This document shows positions 43,554 to 51,233 of a DNA stretch of 64,000 bases, one piece after another. A program made the translations under genes and the position numbers. Below the pieces are notes generated by a model. It did not search any database and was not told where the DNA came from. It was given only the letters and a program-made list of their open reading frames with translations. The stretch is from Anabaena cylindrica PCC 7122. Its GTDB lineage: Bacteria; Cyanobacteriota; Cyanobacteriia; Cyanobacteriales; Nostocaceae. The stretch is taken from positions 2,298,001 to 2,362,000 of the forward strand of contig NC_019771.1 in the NCBI RefSeq assembly GCF_000317695.1, written 5' to 3'. Numbering within the stretch: position 1 is the first letter of the stretch; every line of letters begins with the position of its first letter.

Positions 43554-45308
43554 ATGAGCGATCGCCCTTTAAGATTGTTGTTAATTGACCCAGATCCCAT
43601 ATTTCGTCTAGGATTAAGGGTAGCTCTAGAAACAATTTCCCACCTCCAAATAGTAGCTGATGTTTCCACAGATACCGCAGCCTTGCAGGTTTTAGCAGAA
43701 ATTACTGCGACCGATGCCAGCCTAGTAAACTTCATAGTCCTAGAGTTAGGAAATGGAATTTCTCCCAAATCTCAGCAGATAGGCTTACAATTCTGTAGAC
43801 AACTCAAAGCTTTATATCCCCATATACCTATTTTGCTGCTGAGTTCTATTTCTACATCAGAACTGCTGTTAGCCGCAAAAAATACAGGTATAAACGGCTA
43901 TTGCCACAAAGGTATATCCATTTCTGAATTAGTTCCCATCATCCAAGAAATAGTAAATGATGGTTACTATTGGTTAGAAAAAACAAAAATAATAAATTCC
44001 TCATCACCTCATTTACCTTTTGCTAGGCTGCGGAATAATGTCCGTTTATCAGGGATTAGCCACATTAACACAACTCTTACCGCAGTCACAGCACAACTAA
44101 AAATACCCGGACTACCAATATTAGATCAAGCTATTCTCGCTGGACATCGCCGAGAACTTTTAGCTGCTCGCTGGCTGGTTAATAACTTATTATCTGCACC
44201 GCAAGAAAGGCAACCAATACAAGCACCTCAACCCTCACCGATTCCATTTCTGAGCAGTGCTATTAGTAAACCAGAATCACAACAAATGCAAACTTTTGTA
44301 CCACCTTTGCTGAGTTCAAAAGCACTACAATCTACATTATTTGCATCTTGTATTCATAAACTTCAGTTTTCTTTACAAAATATCACAGATACACCTTTAG
44401 AAATTGATATTTTTCGGGAAGATAAAAAAAGAGAATTACTTTATCTTATCTTACAAAAAGTGTCGCAACAGTTAGATGAGCTAAATAATTCGCAAATCAA
44501 AATTAAGCAATTCCCTGATTTAAAAAATAAGATATTAAATAATTTATGGCAATCAGCAGTTACCGATTTTTATGGTAAATATTCACAAATACGTGTAGGC
44601 GATACAAATATAGAGATAGTTAGTTTTTTATTGAATAATGCAGCAGGTGTAGAAACTGAAATTCTTAATAAAATTCCCTTGGTTGAAGAGTTGTTTTCTT
44701 ATCTACTATGGCAAACTGATTTGTATGTCGATAACACATCTTATACAGCAGGTAGTGAACCAGCAAATTCCCAAGCATCTATCATTTTAGAGAATTTGTT
44801 AATTCAGATTGCTAATGGTGTAGTCCAACCATTGCTAAATTTTTTAGCTGATGTAGAAACAATTAAACAAAATTTTTATGATCGTCAATTGATTTCTACA
44901 AGAGAAATTGAACGCTTTAGAAACAATTTATCTTGGAAATACAGATTAAATAATTATGTAAATGAGCCGCAAGCAATATTTGAAAGTCGTTATGAACTAT
45001 TTATATTTGCACCTCGTGGCATTGCTAAAATATCAACTTATGCACCTCGTAACCAAGAATTAGAAAAGCTTTCTGGTATTCCCTTAGTCATGACATTGTT
45101 GCTAGAATTTCGTGATGCGATCACACCTCGAATACAATCTCTAGTCAGCTTTGCAGGTAGTGGTATTGTTTTTGTACTCACCAAAATAGTTGGTCGTGGT
45201 TTAGGTTTGATTGGACGTGGTATTCTCCAAGGTGTGGGTAGCGTTTCCTTAACAGAAAAAGGTATAAAGCGCAATAGTGAAAAACAAAATAACAACTCAA
45301 AATTCTAA
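43554..45308 (+). CDS. Pseudo-receiver protein with DUF3685 (Ycf55-like) C terminus
   Basis: 584 residues. About 1-130 is a CheY-like receiver: RLLLIDPDPIFRLGL provides the acidic pocket, ILLLSSIS the Ser/Thr and YCHKGIS the Lys. The phospho-acceptor position in NFIVLELGNG is Glu64 rather than Asp, so phosphorylation is unlikely. About 190-580 is a long helical domain resembling DUF3685/Ycf55, with IFAPRGIAKISTYAPRN and VMTLLLEFRDAI. Ycf55-type proteins are conserved in cyanobacteria and red-algal plastids, function unknown. The stop is 2 bp before the phytol-kinase-like ATG, so they form an operon. Confidence 0.72.
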   Translation: MSDRPLRLLLIDPDPIFRLGLRVALETISHLQIVADVSTDTAALQVLAEITATDASLVNFIVLELGNGISPKSQQIGLQFCRQLKALYPHIPILLLSSISTSELLLAAKNTGINGYCHKGISISELVPIIQEIVNDGYYWLEKTKIINSSSPHLPFARLRNNVRLSGISHINTTLTAVTAQLKIPGLPILDQAILAGHRRELLAARWLVNNLLSAPQERQPIQAPQPSPIPFLSSAISKPESQQMQTFVPPLLSSKALQSTLFASCIHKLQFSLQNITDTPLEIDIFREDKKRELLYLILQKVSQQLDELNNSQIKIKQFPDLKNKILNNLWQSAVTDFYGKYSQIRVGDTNIEIVSFLLNNAAGVETEILNKIPLVEELFSYLLWQTDLYVDNTSYTAGSEPANSQASIILENLLIQIANGVVQPLLNFLADVETIKQNFYDRQLISTREIERFRNNLSWKYRLNNYVNEPQAIFESRYELFIFAPRGIAKISTYAPRNQELEKLSGIPLVMTLLLEFRDAITPRIQSLVSFAGSGIVFVLTKIVGRGLGLIGRGILQGVGSVSLTEKGIKRNSEKQNNNSKF

Positions 45309-45310
45309 TA

Positions 45311-46003
45311 ATGAACTTTGAATTTATCACAAACCAAGACTTAATAGGATTATTTACTTCCTATATCTACGCCATTAGTCTGCTTCTCTTTGGTGAAGGA
45401 TTACATAGATTTTTTAGTATCAAACAGAATATCACCCGCAAAATCATTCATGTGGGTGGAGGAATGTGGGTTTTTGCTATTTTACTTTTATTCAAAAACT
45501 GGCAAATAGGAATAATTCCCTTTGCTACCTTTATTGGTATCAATTATCTTTTGTACCGTTACCGATTCATTAGTGCAATGGATAGAGAAGATAGTTCACC
45601 AGGTACTGTATATTTTGCCATTTCTATTACCTTACTATGGCGACCAAATGGCCTCATTGATAACGTTCCCATTGCTGTAGTTGGGGCGATGTCTATGACT
45701 TGGGGAGATGCACTAGCAGCGTTAATTGGTAGGCGTTTTGGAAAACATCAGTACCAAGTAGGAAATTCTATCCGTTCTTGGGAAGGTTCAGCAGTCATGT
45801 TTTTGGTGAGTACAACTGTAATATTTTTGGTGCTGTGGCTACTTCCTGGTTCATTATTTAGCCCTTTAGCAACTCTGGTGAGTATAAATAAGGCAATTTT
45901 AGCGTCTGTTCTTAGTGGTGCTTGTGCCACTTTAGTAGAAGGAATTTCTCCTAGTGGTACTGATAACTTGAGCGTGCCTTTAGTAGCAGCGGGGCTTGTA
46001 TAG
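45311..46003 (+). CDS. Phytol kinase (VTE5-like), CTP-dependent membrane kinase
   Basis: 230 residues with six or seven hydrophobic segments. NITRKIIHVGGGMWVFA is the polyprenol/phytol kinase signature. SMTWGDALAALIGRRFGKHQ and SWEGSAVMFLVSTT form the conserved nucleotide-binding block, and VEGISPSGTDNLSVPL the end. It phosphorylates free phytol from chlorophyll breakdown for tocopherol and phylloquinone synthesis, in the thylakoid or plasma membrane. Coupled to the preceding gene. Confidence 0.85.
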   Translation: MNFEFITNQDLIGLFTSYIYAISLLLFGEGLHRFFSIKQNITRKIIHVGGGMWVFAILLLFKNWQIGIIPFATFIGINYLLYRYRFISAMDREDSSPGTVYFAISITLLWRPNGLIDNVPIAVVGAMSMTWGDALAALIGRRFGKHQYQVGNSIRSWEGSAVMFLVSTTVIFLVLWLLPGSLFSPLATLVSINKAILASVLSGACATLVEGISPSGTDNLSVPLVAAGLV

Positions 46004-46082
46004 GGTGTGATGCAGGTGTAAACTATGCAACGTATTGAAATTAGCTCAGAGGTTGGCATAATGACAAGTAGAGACTATAAAA

Positions 46083-46679
46083 ATGACTAGAGCTTCATTC
46101 TTACCACCAGATTATACTATTCGCCAAGCCCGTAATATCGACCTTACTGCAATATATCAAATTATTCTCTTGAGGTTTAATGATTTTAAAATTCTAATTA
46201 TTTTTACTCTATTTATGACAACAGGTATTTTTTTAATTTTTTCTGCTATGTGTATTATTATCGGAAATTGTTCTATTAGTTTTCAAGACTTTTGGATAAC
46301 CCTAGTATTAATACCACTTATAGTAAGCGGTTCAGTATTAATAATTTCCTTTTTACAAATAGCAAGTATTTTTAATAGACAAGATAGCTCAATAATTTTG
46401 CTAATAGAACATAGTAATCGTTTAGTAGCTTATGCTATACAGTCTAACAAAGGTAGTTATTCGTTGTTGATTTCTTTATATGTTAAGCCGGATTATCGCC
46501 GCCTTGGGTTGGGGTCTTGTTTAGTGCAAAACCTTGCACGCAGAGGAGTTAGACCAATTTATGTATTTCCTACTCCTGAATCATTCAGATTTTATATACG
46601 TCATGGTTTTACTTTATTCCAAAAGCAAAATCTTCCAAGCGAACTTCGCAGAACTAGCAGATGTTTAGGTTTGATATAG
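46083..46679 (+). CDS. GNAT acetyltransferase interrupted by two transmembrane helices
   Basis: 198 residues. The N-terminal YTIRQARNIDLTAIYQIIL is the first GNAT strand/helix. Two hydrophobic helices follow, at about 38-62 and 70-95 (LIIFTLFMTTGIFLIFSAMC; WITLVLIPLIVSGSVLIIS). The domain then resumes: LLIEHSNRLVAYAI, SLYVKPDYRRLGLGSCLVQN (acetyl-CoA loop) and FRFYIRHGFTLFQ. Substrate unknown. It follows the phytol-kinase-like gene by 80 bp and may be in the same transcript. Confidence 0.75.
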   Translation: MTRASFLPPDYTIRQARNIDLTAIYQIILLRFNDFKILIIFTLFMTTGIFLIFSAMCIIIGNCSISFQDFWITLVLIPLIVSGSVLIISFLQIASIFNRQDSSIILLIEHSNRLVAYAIQSNKGSYSLLISLYVKPDYRRLGLGSCLVQNLARRGVRPIYVFPTPESFRFYIRHGFTLFQKQNLPSELRRTSRCLGLI

Positions 46680-46926
46680 TAAATTATTTAACTAAAAGCC
46701 ATTAAGAAAGGGCTTGTCCCTCCTCCCGGTAATGTTGGGTTGGTGACTTCCCAAGAATCAAGACATGATTTGAAATTCACTCATTAGACATCTCTAAAAA
46801 AGAATGTAGAGATGATAATGCCTACCCATGTAATGTCTCTACAAAGTTTCTGGATAACGCATATTTAATTTCTGGTAACTTTCTGCTGCTTCTCGCACTG
46901 TTTACAAATTATTTTGAATTTACACG

Positions 46927-48426
46927 TTAAAAATTCCAATCACGACGAAAATGAAAGAAACTTTGCAAAAATTCTTCTAAAGCATGGTTTTTATTTAACC
47001 GTTGCTTACTCCATTGCTGTGCCGTTTCTATCAAAATTTCTGAGAAACTGGGATAAAAAGGAGCTAAATTTGCCAAATGCTTAACTTTGATATTTTGTGA
47101 CATTGCCAAAGCAATTAAATTAATTAATTCTCCTGCTTCTTCTCCCAATATAGAAGCACCTAAAATTTCCCCATTTTCGCGGACAATTAATTTACAAATA
47201 CCTGTAATTTCTCCCCTGAATTGGGCGGCTGTTAATGTTTTAAAATATTGCTTGAAAACTAAAACCTGATTTTGACCATATTGGCGTTGAGCTTGCACTT
47301 GTGTTAAACCTATTTGTGCCACCATTGGTTGCGAAGATATTACCCAAGGAATACAACGATAATTAACTGAGTTTCTAGGAAAAAATAGAGCATTCTTCAG
47401 AGCAATATTAGCTTCATAATTGGCAATATTGGCAATATCATAACCACCGATAACATCACCACAAGCGAAAATGCGTGGGTTTGTAGTTTGTAGTTTTTGA
47501 CTGACTATTAAACGATGTTGATTCCATTTCACACCTACTGCTGCTAAATTAAGAAATTCTAAATTTGGCTGTTGTCCAGTTGCGACTAAAATTTCATCAG
47601 TTTCAATGGCTTTATCTCCTGCTTGAATCCATTTTTTATCTTCAATTTGCCGAATTTGAGTTACTACTGTTTCGGTGAGGACGCGTACTCCATCACTTTC
47701 TAATTTTGCTATCAATAATTGGGCTATTTCAGGGTCGAGAAGAGAAAAAATATAGGGATGATTTAGTATCAGTGTCGTGCGGCAACCTAACCTTTTTAAA
47801 GTTTGGGCAATTTCAATGCTTTGGGGTAAACCACCAAGAATTACCCAATTTTTTGGTGGGTTTGGTTTTTCTAATGATTGCCAAATATTAGCTAAGGTTA
47901 AATAACCTGTGGTTTGTAATCCTTCAATGTTGGGAATTTTGGGATGTGAGCCACAAGCGAGTAAATAGGTACGAGCGCGTAATAGTCGCTCATTAATCGC
48001 AAAACTTAGTTGGGGAGAAGATTGAAATTGACCATTACCAAGGATGACATCAACTCCTTGGGCGGCTAAATTGGTCAGAGAATTAATTTGTGTCAGGTTT
48101 GCTGCGATCGCATGGGCATATAATATTGTTTCTTTATAAGCTTGTGTGTGGTTGGCCTGAGGCATTCCTAGCTGTAATTTTCTGGCTAGTACTGCAGTAC
48201 CGTTAGTGCCGTCTGAGTAAATATCTGGTGTTGTATTCACCTGTGAATCAAGAATGCTAAGATTCGCCGCTTTACCCAATTCGCTCAGTGCGTAATGATA
48301 ATTTAACTCATAGTTGATTTGAGGCTGTATCAAGGCAACTTTAGCGTGTAGTTGAGTTGCAGCTAAAGCAGCTTTGTATCCGGCAATAGTACCGCCAATA
48401 ATTACGAGATCATAATCAATATTCAT
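46927..48426 (-). CDS. FAD/NAD(P)-dependent oxidoreductase of the disulfide-reductase fold, redox cysteines absent
   Basis: 499 residues. YDLVIIGGTIAGYKAALAA is the FAD site, NWVILGGLPQSIEIAQTLKR the NAD(P)H site, EILVATGQQPN and IFACGDVIGGYD the linking motifs. The dimerisation domain (about 350-470) has VAQIGLTQVQAQ and GEILGASILGEEA. Where lipoamide dehydrogenase or mercuric reductase have GGTCxxxGCxPSK, this protein reads INYELNYHYALSELGKA, without cysteine. Disulfide chemistry is therefore unlikely; direct hydride transfer from FAD to a small acceptor is the better guess. An STRR tract lies just upstream of its ATG. Confidence 0.78.
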   Translation of the reverse strand: MNIDYDLVIIGGTIAGYKAALAATQLHAKVALIQPQINYELNYHYALSELGKAANLSILDSQVNTTPDIYSDGTNGTAVLARKLQLGMPQANHTQAYKETILYAHAIAANLTQINSLTNLAAQGVDVILGNGQFQSSPQLSFAINERLLRARTYLLACGSHPKIPNIEGLQTTGYLTLANIWQSLEKPNPPKNWVILGGLPQSIEIAQTLKRLGCRTTLILNHPYIFSLLDPEIAQLLIAKLESDGVRVLTETVVTQIRQIEDKKWIQAGDKAIETDEILVATGQQPNLEFLNLAAVGVKWNQHRLIVSQKLQTTNPRIFACGDVIGGYDIANIANYEANIALKNALFFPRNSVNYRCIPWVISSQPMVAQIGLTQVQAQRQYGQNQVLVFKQYFKTLTAAQFRGEITGICKLIVRENGEILGASILGEEAGELINLIALAMSQNIKVKHLANLAPFYPSFSEILIETAQQWSKQRLNKNHALEEFLQSFFHFRRDWNF

Positions 48427-48521
48427 AGGGAATAGGGAATAGGGAATAGGGAATAGGGAATAGGAAATAGGAAAAGCCCTGATTTTTAATTACGAATTAC
48501 GAATTACGAATTACGAATTAC
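48427..48521. repeat. Two adjacent STRRs: AGGGAAT and GAATTAC heptamers
   Basis: 48427-48470 holds about five AGGGAAT heptamers, then degenerate units. 48487-48521 holds about four and a half GAATTAC heptamers. The second tract encodes the last residues (IRNS) and the stop codon of cobD. Confidence 0.8.
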
Positions 48522-49583
48522 TGATTCAAGGGCTGTTAGTAAGCGTTGGTTATCAGCTTCAGAACGGATGGATATGCGGAAATAGCGATCGCCTAATTCT
48601 TTAAAACTAAGACAATCACGAATTAAAATCTGGTACTGCTGGAGTAATTTTTTTTGTAACTGGGAGGTAGATTGTTGAGACTCCACCAATAAGTAGTTAA
48701 CAGCACCTTCTAAGGGTTGTAATCCGGTCATTGAGGCTAGACCTTGAAAGAGTTGATTTCGTGCCTGTGGTAGCCATTTCCAGGTGTGTTGTTGAAATTC
48801 CGTATCTTGGAGTGCGGCGATCGCAGCAGATGCGGCTAAAGTATTGACAGGCCAGGGATCTCGCCATGATTGCCATTTAGCAAGACGGTGGGGGTGAGCG
48901 ATCGCATATCCTAACCTGAGTCCAGGCAAACTATAAAATTTTGTGAGCGATCGTAAAATCACCAAATTTTCATATTCCTGCACCAACCCAATCAGGCTTT
49001 GTTCTTCATCAGGAGGCAGAAAATCCATAAATGCCTCATCCACCACCACCAAAGCAAACTCTTCCAGGTAAGGCAAAATAGAAGCCCGTGAAAATAGCTT
49101 TCCTGTTGGATTATGGGGGTTATTCAGCAATAAACCGCAATTGGGAGATGGGGAGAATAACATTCTTGATTCTACCTTTTCCCTCCTGTTCCCTATTTTC
49201 AAATCAACAGGAAACTCCAGCACTTTAGCGTTATAAGCCGTCAGAGTGCGGTAATAATCGCCAAATGCTGGAGTAATTAACATCGTTGCCGCCAATTGCG
49301 CTAGTTCCCTACCTATTAACGTAAGTAATTCCGCAGAACCGTTACCAGGCAGAATCCACTCAGAAGGAACTTGATGGAAATGACCCAGAGCTAGTCTCAA
49401 TTCACTATATTCTGGGTCTGGATAATGCCTCAGATTACCAAGTTGGGACACAATCGCAGCAATAACGCTGTCTGGTGGTCCCAACGGGCTAATACTGGCA
49501 GAAAAATCCACAATAGCATCAGGGGGACAGCCAGCCAGTGCTGCTGCCCAAGCTAAATTCCCCCCGTGTGCTTGTTGTGGCAT
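48504..49583 (-). CDS. cobD: Threonine-phosphate decarboxylase (cobalamin side chain)
   Basis: 359 residues from ATG 49583. HGGNLAWAA, DFSASISPLGPP and LRHYPDPEYSELR are typical of CobD/CobC PLP enzymes. NNPHNPTGKLF, VVVDEAFMDFLP and the PLP lysine in LRSLTKFYSLPGLRLGY confirm the aminotransferase fold. It makes (R)-1-amino-2-propanol phosphate for cobalamin. Histidinol-phosphate aminotransferase is the main alternative, but the start strongly favours CobD. The C-terminal residues lie in an STRR, so the native end may have been altered. Confidence 0.88.
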   Translation of the reverse strand: MPQQAHGGNLAWAAALAGCPPDAIVDFSASISPLGPPDSVIAAIVSQLGNLRHYPDPEYSELRLALGHFHQVPSEWILPGNGSAELLTLIGRELAQLAATMLITPAFGDYYRTLTAYNAKVLEFPVDLKIGNRREKVESRMLFSPSPNCGLLLNNPHNPTGKLFSRASILPYLEEFALVVVDEAFMDFLPPDEEQSLIGLVQEYENLVILRSLTKFYSLPGLRLGYAIAHPHRLAKWQSWRDPWPVNTLAASAAIAALQDTEFQQHTWKWLPQARNQLFQGLASMTGLQPLEGAVNYLLVESQQSTSQLQKKLLQQYQILIRDCLSFKELGDRYFRISIRSEADNQRLLTALESVIRNS

Positions 49584-49609
49584 CAAAAAAAGATTTCCTA
49601 GAACAGAAC

Positions 49610-49894
49610 CTACTCTTTTGGGGGTGCTACTCTTTCTCTAAACATCTTCCCAGCAGAGAAAGCAGGAACCTTGGTAGCAGGAATTTCCATTTTCTCATTG
49701 GTTTTGGGGTTACGACCTTCACGAGCTTTGCGTTCCCGTGATTCAAAAGAACCAAATCCTACTAAAGTTACCTTATCACCGGAGGAAACAGCCTCAATAA
49801 TTGTTTCCAAAGCGGCGCTTAAGACAGCATCCGCTTGTTTTTTGGTAACACTTGCCTTTTCAGCCACTGCATCAACTAATTCGCCCTTGTTCAT
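49610..49894 (-). CDS. HU-family DNA-binding protein
   Basis: 94 residues. MNKGELVDAVAEKASVTKKQ, then VTLVGFGSFESRERKAREGR and NPKTNEKMEIPATKVPAFSA, is a complete HU chain with the Pro-containing DNA-bending arm. Nucleoid architecture and DNA bending. It lies upstream of cobD on the same strand with 26 bp between them. Confidence 0.95.
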   Translation of the reverse strand: MNKGELVDAVAEKASVTKKQADAVLSAALETIIEAVSSGDKVTLVGFGSFESRERKAREGRNPKTNEKMEIPATKVPAFSAGKMFRERVAPPKE

Positions 49895-50204
49895 ATCAAA
49901 CTCCTTAATGTTTACTGAGATTTTTGGAAGATGTAATTTGTCGCATCTTTACAGTAATCTCTGTTTGCAGAATTACAAAAATCGTCCCTTAAGAGTATTT
50001 ACACTCAAAACCGCTGTAAATCAGATTGGCTCGACTTTTCAATGAATCATTCTAAGCCGTTGTAGCCCGAAGTGAACAGATGAAAGCATTAATTTATATA
50101 GATTTCAGGATTTTTTGTGTTTTTTGCCTCATTGTTGCCCTGGAAACACATCATTTTTAGGAATATATACTTAGTGGGAACTGGGTACTGGGGATTAGCA
50201 AATA
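49895..50204. other. Intergenic region upstream of HU
   Basis: 310 bp, AT-rich, between the HU gene start and the 3' end of the antitoxin gene, both minus strand. It presumably holds the HU promoter and leader. No gene, hairpin or repeat unit was recognised beyond a short GGGAACTGGGTACTGGGGATT STRR-like run (broken form) at about 50175-50197. Confidence 0.4.
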
Positions 50205-50456
50205 TTATTCAGCACCCAATGATCTTTCTATTGCTCGTCTAATGTAGCGTTGATAGGGGATACCCTCTTTTTTTGAAATCTTCTTAACCGCTTCTAGCAT
50301 TTCTTCGGAAATTCTGACATTGACACTTTTGTTTTTAGGCTGAAATTCAAAAGTTACAGGCTGAAAATTTCCAGAATGAAGGTACTCTGATAAATCGTCT
50401 TCTAAGAGTGCTTCTATTTCTTCATCCGTTTTGACTCTTGGGAAAGTTTTCTTCAT
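50205..50456 (-). CDS. brnA: BrnA-like antitoxin (ribbon-helix-helix)
   Basis: 83 residues from ATG 50456; an upstream frame to 50492 is not needed. The N-terminal part (TDEEIEALLEDDLSEYL) is acidic and probably wraps the toxin. The C-terminal VNVRISEEMLEAVKKISKKE followed by GIPYQRYIRRAIE is a CopG/RHH DNA-binding domain. It overlaps the upstream toxin gene by 35 bp, as is usual in brnTA operons with toxin first. Confidence 0.8.
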   Translation of the reverse strand: MKKTFPRVKTDEEIEALLEDDLSEYLHSGNFQPVTFEFQPKNKSVNVRISEEMLEAVKKISKKEGIPYQRYIRRAIERSLGAE

Positions 50457-50733
50457 AGGAACGTACCTCTTTTTCGTGCATATATCTAGCACTGATTGGT
50501 CTAATCAGTCTTTGTTCTTGCTGATTGCGAAAGGTAAAGGCTACAAAAATGTGCCTTCCTTTACAGGAAACTCCTATAGCAAGATATCTATCTTCATCTT
50601 CAGAATGCCTGATATCTGGTGTAATCAGAATATCGTTTTGATGAAATAAATACTCAATTTCTTCTTGAGAAACGCGATTCCAGCATTTTGCCGAGTTACC
50701 TTCATCCCAATCAAAGCTATTTACACTTTCCAT
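50422..50733 (-). CDS. brnT: BrnT-family toxin (predicted ribonuclease)
   Basis: 103 residues. FDWDEGNSAKCWNRVSQEEI, LFHQNDILITPD, EDRYLAIGVSCKGRHIFVAF and IRPISARYMHEKEVRSYEEN match the BrnT pattern from start to end. BrnT is a RelE-like mRNA ribonuclease neutralised by BrnA. The tail is about 10 residues longer than typical and overlaps the antitoxin gene. A palindrome lies 15 bp before its ATG. Confidence 0.85.
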   Translation of the reverse strand: MESVNSFDWDEGNSAKCWNRVSQEEIEYLFHQNDILITPDIRHSEDEDRYLAIGVSCKGRHIFVAFTFRNQQEQRLIRPISARYMHEKEVRSYEENFPKSQNG

Positions 50734-50748
50734 TATAACAAAAAAATG

Positions 50749-50768
50749 ACATTTGTATATACGAATGT
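50749..50768. promoter_or_regulatory. Palindromic operator of brnTA
   Basis: ACATTTGTATATACGAATGT is a 20-bp palindrome with one mismatched pair, 16-35 bp before the brnT ATG, and the surrounding AT-rich text offers a -10. It is the expected size and place for the RHH antitoxin to bind as tetramer and autoregulate. Confidence 0.6.
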
Positions 50769-50917
50769 AAACAGTTATCGTATTATACTATTCTGAATAA
50801 AAGTTATTTTTTCCTGGTCTTAAAATGTTAAGAGACTTCCAACTAAAAAAATATCCCGTCGTTGTGACGGCAGGGGGACAGGGAGCAGGGGGAAGAAAAG
50901 TCGCTTTGATTTGGTGA

Positions 50918-51184
50918 AATTGGATCATCTTTATAGATGTCTATTCTATTGATAACCAAACGGCTGAAATTTATGGAGATTTCAAGTCAGAAATTATTAA
51001 ACAATTTGGATCTCAAGACAAGCGTAAACGTCAGACTACTAAACTAACAGAAATTGGTATTAGTGAGAATGATTTATGGATAGCTGCTATAGCATTGCGT
51101 CATTCACTGATTATTGTGTCCTGTGATAGTGATTTTGAGCGTATGCGTCAGGTAAGAGAATTCTCTTTAGAAAATTGGGTCTAG
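50918..51184 (+). pseudogene. VapC-like PIN-domain toxin, 3' remnant
   Basis: 88 codons open after TGA 50915-50917 and end at TAG 51182-51184, without a good start codon. The translation includes FIDVYSIDNQTAEIYGDFKS, KLTEIGISENDLWIAAIALR and LIIVSCDSDFERM, then LENWV: the second half of a PIN domain with two of the acidic residues. The first third, with the N-terminal Asp, is missing, so it is inactive. No antitoxin gene is adjacent. The region 50770-50917 holds no recognisable N-terminal part. Confidence 0.75.
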
Positions 51185-51233
51185 TTAGAGAGCGATACCC
51201 GACTTCACCCAAGAAATCGGGTATCTGCACAGC

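Noticed and set aside
48427..48521. Regular short repeats that could suggest a CRISPR
   Set aside because: Unit is 7 bp without spacers; this is an STRR, not a CRISPR array. No cas genes are present.
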